Shown here in pieces: positions 6,465 to 9,487 of a stretch of DNA of 9,487 nt. The notes below the pieces were generated by a model. That model made no database searches and was not told the DNA's origin. It saw only the letters and a program-made list of their open reading frames with translations. Made by a program: the position numbers and the translations under genes. The first letter of the stretch is position 1, and the number at the start of each line of letters is the position of its first letter. The DNA is from Desulfovibrio sp. GTDB taxonomy: Bacteria > Desulfobacterota > Desulfovibrionia > Desulfovibrionales > Desulfovibrionaceae. The DNA is taken from contig JAITEY010000062.1 in NCBI GenBank assembly GCA_031281815.1, positions 1-9,487 on the forward strand, given 5' to 3'.

Positions 6465-6514
6465 GGGAAAAGGTATTCCCGGCTTCGCCGGGAGTCAAGC
6501 GGGGATTTCCCCGG
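6465..6514 (+). other. Hairpins abutting the lactonase ribosome site
   Basis: CCCGGC-TTC-GCCGGG (6478-6492, extendable by a T-A pair) competes with GGGAA (6465-6469)/TTCCC (6476-6480). Next comes CGGGGA-TT-TCCCCG (6500-6513), whose last G is the first base of the GGAGG ribosome site (6513-6517). The pair of dyads resembles the double palindrome at 2127-2172 and may be a diverged member of that family. Folding here could limit translation from the ATG at 6523 but would leave the downstream ATG at 6550 freer. Confidence 0.45.
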
Positions 6515-6522
6515 AGGGACAG

Positions 6523-7329
6523 ATGACAAAACCATTAAAGGAAACTGCGATGAAACTGTATTGTTTTGAATCAGGAATTGTGTGCAGTTATAAGCATTTG
6601 TTCACGTTGGCGGTGGATGTGGGGATGGAGTTCACCGTGCCGGTTTCCTATTTGCTCATAGAGCATCCCAAGGGCAAGGTGCTGTTTGACACCGGCAATG
6701 CCCTGGAAGTCGTGGACAATAAGAAGGAACACTGGGGTGACGTACTCGCCGCTTACGACCCTGTCATGCTTCCCGAGCAATGGTGCGTCGGCGCCCTGCG
6801 CAGCCGGGGGATCAGTCCGGAAGATATCGGCTGGGTGATTCTTTCCCATCTGCACCCGGACCGCACCGGCGGGATCGGCCGTTTTCCCAAGGCCAAGTAT
6901 ATCATACAGCAGGACGAGATCCATTATGCCTACGCCCCGGATTCGTTCATGCGTAAAGTCTATATCAAGAAGGATTTCGACAAGCCGGTAAACTGGCATT
7001 TCCTGCACGGTTGGGAAGACGACATGTTTGACCTCTTCGGCGACGGCAGTCTTGTGATCTACTTTACCCCGGGACACACGCCGGGCCACCAGTCGTTGCT
7101 CGTCAACCTGCGCAAAACGGGCAAACTCTTTTTTGCCGCCGATTCCTGCTATACGAATGAAAATCTGGAAAGAAACATTCCCCCCGGCCTGGCCTGGAAC
7201 TTCGGAAACTGCGAACGGACCCTGCAGCGCATCCGCCACTTGCGCGACGAGGAAGGCGTCCGCGTTATCGCCGGCCGCGACATGCACTCCTGGCGGCAAT
7301 TCAAGCAAGCGCCGCATTTTTATGAATAG
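6523..7329 (+). CDS. Metallo-beta-lactamase-fold hydrolase, N-acyl homoserine lactonase-like, with altered second metal site
   Basis: 268 residues, soluble. Family members open lactone rings using two zinc ions. Seen: FDTGNA (55-60), the metal motif as HLHPDR (109-114) where HxHxDH is expected, TPGHTPGHQS (182-191), the bridging Asp in AADSCY (D207, with Tyr210 at the usual AiiA-like position), and GRD (251-253) where Gly-His-Asp is usual. By alignment with AiiA, first-site ligands H109, H111, H185 and D207 are kept, while both His of the second site are Arg (R114 and R252, both CGC, one base from CAC). So it may use one metal, or no longer be a lactonase. Start: ATG 6523 has GGAGG 5 bases upstream; ATG 6550 has AGGA 7 bases upstream and begins MKLY, the usual start of the family, so 6550 may be the true start (259 residues). 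First gene of a probable operon with the crotonase, 50 bases ahead of it. Confidence 0.85.
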   Translation: MTKPLKETAMKLYCFESGIVCSYKHLFTLAVDVGMEFTVPVSYLLIEHPKGKVLFDTGNALEVVDNKKEHWGDVLAAYDPVMLPEQWCVGALRSRGISPEDIGWVILSHLHPDRTGGIGRFPKAKYIIQQDEIHYAYAPDSFMRKVYIKKDFDKPVNWHFLHGWEDDMFDLFGDGSLVIYFTPGHTPGHQSLLVNLRKTGKLFFAADSCYTNENLERNIPPGLAWNFGNCERTLQRIRHLRDEEGVRVIAGRDMHSWRQFKQAPHFYE

Positions 7330-7379
7330 AGCATGTTTTCCTCTACCTCGCCGAAAGCGCGACAACGCGGGAGAGAGTC

Positions 7380-8210
7380 GTGAGCTTCACGTATAAAAAT
7401 CGTTTAGTCCTCGGGGAGGAAAGTGACGTCGCCGTTGCCCTGGTCACCCTGAACGATCCGCCGCTCAACCTGAACAGCCCCGCTTCCCTGCGGGAACTCT
7501 GGGAAACGCTGGAAAAACTTGCGCGCGACCCGATGGTTCGCGTGCTGGTCTTGACCGGCGCAGGCGGCAGAACGTTCTGCGCCGGCTCCGACGTCTCCGG
7601 TTGCCGGGAAACGGAGGGGAACCCGTCAGGGCGGATATACACGCCGGAAGCGGCGGCATTGAACAGTCTGGAGTTTATCGGCAAACCCACCATCTGCGCC
7701 GTTGAAGGTTATTGCATGGGCAGCGGGCTGGAACTGGCCTGTTGCTGCGACATTCGCATCGTATCGGAGAAGGCGGTGTTTTCCCGACCGGAAATTTCCC
7801 TCGGACTGTCTCCGGCCGGCGGCGGCCGCTGCCGGCTGCGCGATGTCGTCGGGCCTGCGTGGGCTTTGCAGATGATGTACTTCGGCGAACCCATCGACGC
7901 GGCGGAGGCATACAGGATCGGGCTTGCCGGCAGGATCGTTCCTGCCGGCGCCACCCTGGCGGCGGCTCTGGATATGGCGGAGGTCCTGATCGACAAATCG
8001 CCCGACGCCCTGCGCGCCGTCAAGAAGGAGGCCCGGCGCACGCAGTTGTGCGCGTCCGAGGACAACTGCCTCGCAGGGCCGAAATACGGCGGCGACACGG
8101 CCGATTACGCGGACTGCTCGTCCTCTTCCTCGGACACAAAGCGATCCGACTTGTGTTGCGGAGAGTCGGGCCGCCGTCCTTCCGCATCATTGCGTACCGA
8201 TAATCCGTAA
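7380..8210 (+). CDS. Enoyl-CoA hydratase/isomerase (crotonase) family protein with unusual C-terminus
   Basis: 276 residues from a GTG start with a GGGAGAG ribosome site. Crotonases act on acyl-CoA thioesters, stabilising an enolate in an oxyanion hole. Seen: first oxyanion loop TFCAGSD (65-71), second at MGSGLELACCCD (113-124), and Glu118 and Glu138 at the positions of the two catalytic Glu of rat hydratase (E144/E164), so hydratase chemistry is possible. Fold-typical FGEPIDAAEAYRIGLAGRIVP follows. Odd: after about residue 225 the usual C-terminal helices that close the active site and mediate trimer contacts are not recognisable. The last 35 codons (from 8105) run antisense through the end of the activator gene and give a Ser/Cys/Arg-rich tail. 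A lost stop or truncated end is likely; a functional N-terminal core is still possible. Substrate cannot be told; the neighbouring aryl-acyl-CoA-producing IorAB makes an aromatic acyl-CoA one idea. Confidence 0.85.
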   Translation: MSFTYKNRLVLGEESDVAVALVTLNDPPLNLNSPASLRELWETLEKLARDPMVRVLVLTGAGGRTFCAGSDVSGCRETEGNPSGRIYTPEAAALNSLEFIGKPTICAVEGYCMGSGLELACCCDIRIVSEKAVFSRPEISLGLSPAGGGRCRLRDVVGPAWALQMMYFGEPIDAAEAYRIGLAGRIVPAGATLAAALDMAEVLIDKSPDALRAVKKEARRTQLCASEDNCLAGPKYGGDTADYADCSSSSSDTKRSDLCCGESGRRPSASLRTDNP

Positions 8211-9487
8211 GCCTTTGCCTTGCGCACCACGGTAGACTGGTTGATCCCCAGCAATTTGGCCGCGCAGCGGGTACTCCGGCATTTGGCGAGGGTATCCTTG
8301 ATAATCGCGGCTTCCACGCGTTCCAGGGTTTCTTTCAGAGTATGCGCCCCCATGGGCGCGATGTCGGGCGACACAAAGGCCGGCCTGCGCAAAAAGGGAG
8401 GCATATCCCTGCGGGTAATGGTGTCTCCGGGCGCAGTCACTACCAGCCGTTCCATGAGGTTCTCCAGTTCCCGCACGTTTCCCGGCCAGGGATAGTCCAG
8501 GAGCAGGGGGAAAACGGAGGGATGCAGGTCGCGCTTGCGGTGGTGGTGTTCACAGTGCTTGTTGAGGAAGGCGTGGACCATGGGGAGGATGTCTTCCTTG
8601 CGCTTGCGCAAAGGGGGAACGTGGATGGGCACTACGTTGAGGCGGTAATAAAGGTCTTCCCGAAAGAGCTTCCGAACCACGCGGTCGGCCAAATCCCGGT
8701 TGGTGGCGGCCAAGATGCGGACATCCACATCGGAGGGGGTTGTCGAGCCGATGCGCTGCGTCCGCTTTTCCTGGAGAACCCGCAGCAGCTTGACCTGCAG
8801 GCCCTGCGGAAGGTCGCCGATTTCGTCCAGGAGCAACGTGCCGCCGTCCGCCGCTTCAAACAGGCCCGTTTTTCCTTCCTTGTTGGCCCCGGTAAACGCG
8901 CCCCGCACATACCCGAACAGTTCAGATTCCAGGAGCGGCTCGGGTATGGCCGCGCAGTTGATTTTGATAAAGGGCTTGTTGCAGCGCAAGGAACGCTTGT
9001 GGATGAAGTCGGCAATCGTTTCTTTGCCCGAGCCGGACTCGCCCAGGATGAGCACCGTCGAATCGACGGAACTGACGCGGGTTGCCAGATCCAGGACGGC
9101 GCGCATGGACGCGGACTTGGCGACGATGTCCGGCACGCCGAAAGGATTTTGCCGGAGCTGTTGCAACTCCTTCTCGTATTGATTTTTCAGGTGGTAGGTG
9201 TGCCAGAGTTCATCCCGCAGGCGCTTCAACTCGGTGAAGTCGCGCGCAACGGCCACAACACGGACAATTTTTCCGGAGGCGTCGCGGAGAGGATTTGCGC
9301 TGACCAATATCGGCGCCCCGGTACGGGAGGTATGCATCGCGGAACACGGCTCGCCGCTTTCCAGCACCCGGAGAATCGTCGATTGGCTCAGCGTCTTGCT
9401 CTTCAACAGGTCCCGCGCGTTGAAACCGATAACTTCCTCGCTTTTCAGCCCGGTAATGCGCCGGCAACTTTCGCTGATGCGCAGGGT
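8105..9487 (-). CDS. Sigma-54-dependent activator: PAS, AAA+ and TyrR-type HTH (5' end outside window)
   Basis: Enhancer-binding protein that remodels sigma-54 RNA polymerase using ATP. The 460-residue fragment is open to the window edge, with no start seen; a TTG at 9406 is internal to the PAS domain. Fragment numbering: PAS sensor 1-85, ending VAVARDFTELKRL; linker coiled coil about 85-110; AAA+ domain with Walker A GESGSGKE (149-156), intact GAFTGA sigma-54 loop (196-201), Walker B LLLDEIGD and PWPGNVREL; C-terminal HTH (about 403-429) reading STRCAAKLLGINQSTVVRKAKAYGLS. That HTH closely matches the TyrR pattern STRxxAxxLG...KxxxYGLS. TyrR itself lacks a working GAFTGA loop; this protein has one, so it should act at sigma-54 promoters. 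It is the natural candidate to read the GATG-N8-CATC sites. The PAS domain suggests a small-molecule signal; aromatic compounds are a guess from context. The acidic tail overlaps the crotonase gene by 106 bases. Confidence 0.93.
   Translation of the reverse strand, partial: TLRISESCRRITGLKSEEVIGFNARDLLKSKTLSQSTILRVLESGEPCSAMHTSRTGAPILVSANPLRDASGKIVRVVAVARDFTELKRLRDELWHTYHLKNQYEKELQQLRQNPFGVPDIVAKSASMRAVLDLATRVSSVDSTVLILGESGSGKETIADFIHKRSLRCNKPFIKINCAAIPEPLLESELFGYVRGAFTGANKEGKTGLFEAADGGTLLLDEIGDLPQGLQVKLLRVLQEKRTQRIGSTTPSDVDVRILAATNRDLADRVVRKLFREDLYYRLNVVPIHVPPLRKRKEDILPMVHAFLNKHCEHHHRKRDLHPSVFPLLLDYPWPGNVRELENLMERLVVTAPGDTITRRDMPPFLRRPAFVSPDIAPMGAHTLKETLERVEAAIIKDTLAKCRSTRCAAKLLGINQSTVVRKAKAYGLSVRNDAEGRRPDSPQHKSDRFVSEEEDEQSA

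Larger units (their letters stand above)
5479..6522. other. Divergent regulatory region without a convincing protein gene
   Basis: 1044 bases between two divergent operons. Open frames exist on both strands, but all are Arg/Pro/Ser-rich, lack ribosome sites and resemble no family I know. What it holds: two sigma-54-type promoters facing outward (5815-5830 on -, 6058-6073 on +), three GATG-N8-CATC dyads (5760, 5880, 5947), and several strong hairpins between 6110 and 6513 in what would be the 5' leader of the lactonase gene. The implied leaders are long, about 326 bases on the - side and about 439 on the + side. Confidence 0.7.

Noticed and set aside
6318..6569. Possible upstream reading frame (84 codons) in the leader, overlapping the lactonase start
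   Set aside because: No ribosome site before the ATG and composition typical of non-coding GC-rich DNA; kept only as a remote possibility for translational control.
1..9487. CRISPR arrays, tRNA or rRNA genes, insertion sequences
   Set aside because: No regularly spaced direct repeats, no cloverleaf or rRNA-like stretch and no transposase or integrase frame was seen.

Overview
The window looks like a piece of a GC-rich, strictly anaerobic, sulfate-reducer-type bacterium. The best guess is a Desulfovibrionaceae relative, inferred from gene content rather than from any marker gene: a rubrerythrin, a fused CobA-HemD of the siroheme/alternative-heme route, IorAB ferredoxin-linked oxidoreductase, and palindromic intergenic repeats. 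There are eight protein genes. Two are cut by the window edges: rubrerythrin at the left and a sigma-54 activator at the right.

Layout. Positions 1-311 (+) hold the end of rubrerythrin, followed by a strong hairpin at 332-363 that separates it from the convergent cobA-hemD fusion (475-2079, -). A two-palindrome repeat lies between cobA-hemD and iorB. The block 2226-5478 (-) is a likely operon: a membrane-anchored, TPR-like protein (4801-5478), then iorA (2876-4717), then iorB (2226-2879). iorA and iorB are joined by an ATGA stop/start overlap. Positions 5479-6522 form a one-kilobase divergent region with no convincing protein gene. To its right on the + strand are a metallo-beta-lactamase-fold lactonase homologue (6523-7329) and a crotonase (7380-8210). 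The crotonase overlaps, tail to tail, the end of a PAS/AAA+/TyrR-type-HTH sigma-54 activator (8105 to beyond 9487, -).

The most interesting part is the divergent region. It holds a very good -24/-12 (sigma-54) promoter pointing at the lactonase-crotonase pair, a weaker one pointing at the TPR-iorAB operon, and three copies of the dyad GATG-N8-CATC. These dyads sit at enhancer-like distances (about -130 from the + start; about -83 and -150 from the - start). My scan for GATG with CATC 8 nt downstream found no other copy in the window. Together with the adjacent sigma-54 activator, whose HTH resembles that of TyrR, this suggests one local regulon: an activator sensing an aromatic or related metabolite and switching on IorAB (2-keto acid to acyl-CoA) and a lactonase-like plus crotonase pair. 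The wiring is inference; the sequence elements are seen directly.

Several proteins carry coordinated changes in key residues. The lactonase homologue has Arg in place of both His ligands of the second metal site while keeping the first site. IorA has lost three of the four cysteines expected for one [4Fe-4S] cluster while keeping all four for the other. IorB begins with a translated 9-bp tandem repeat (Asn-Val-Ala/Glu units). HemD has a roughly 39-residue low-complexity insert whose DNA resembles the palindromic intergenic repeat.
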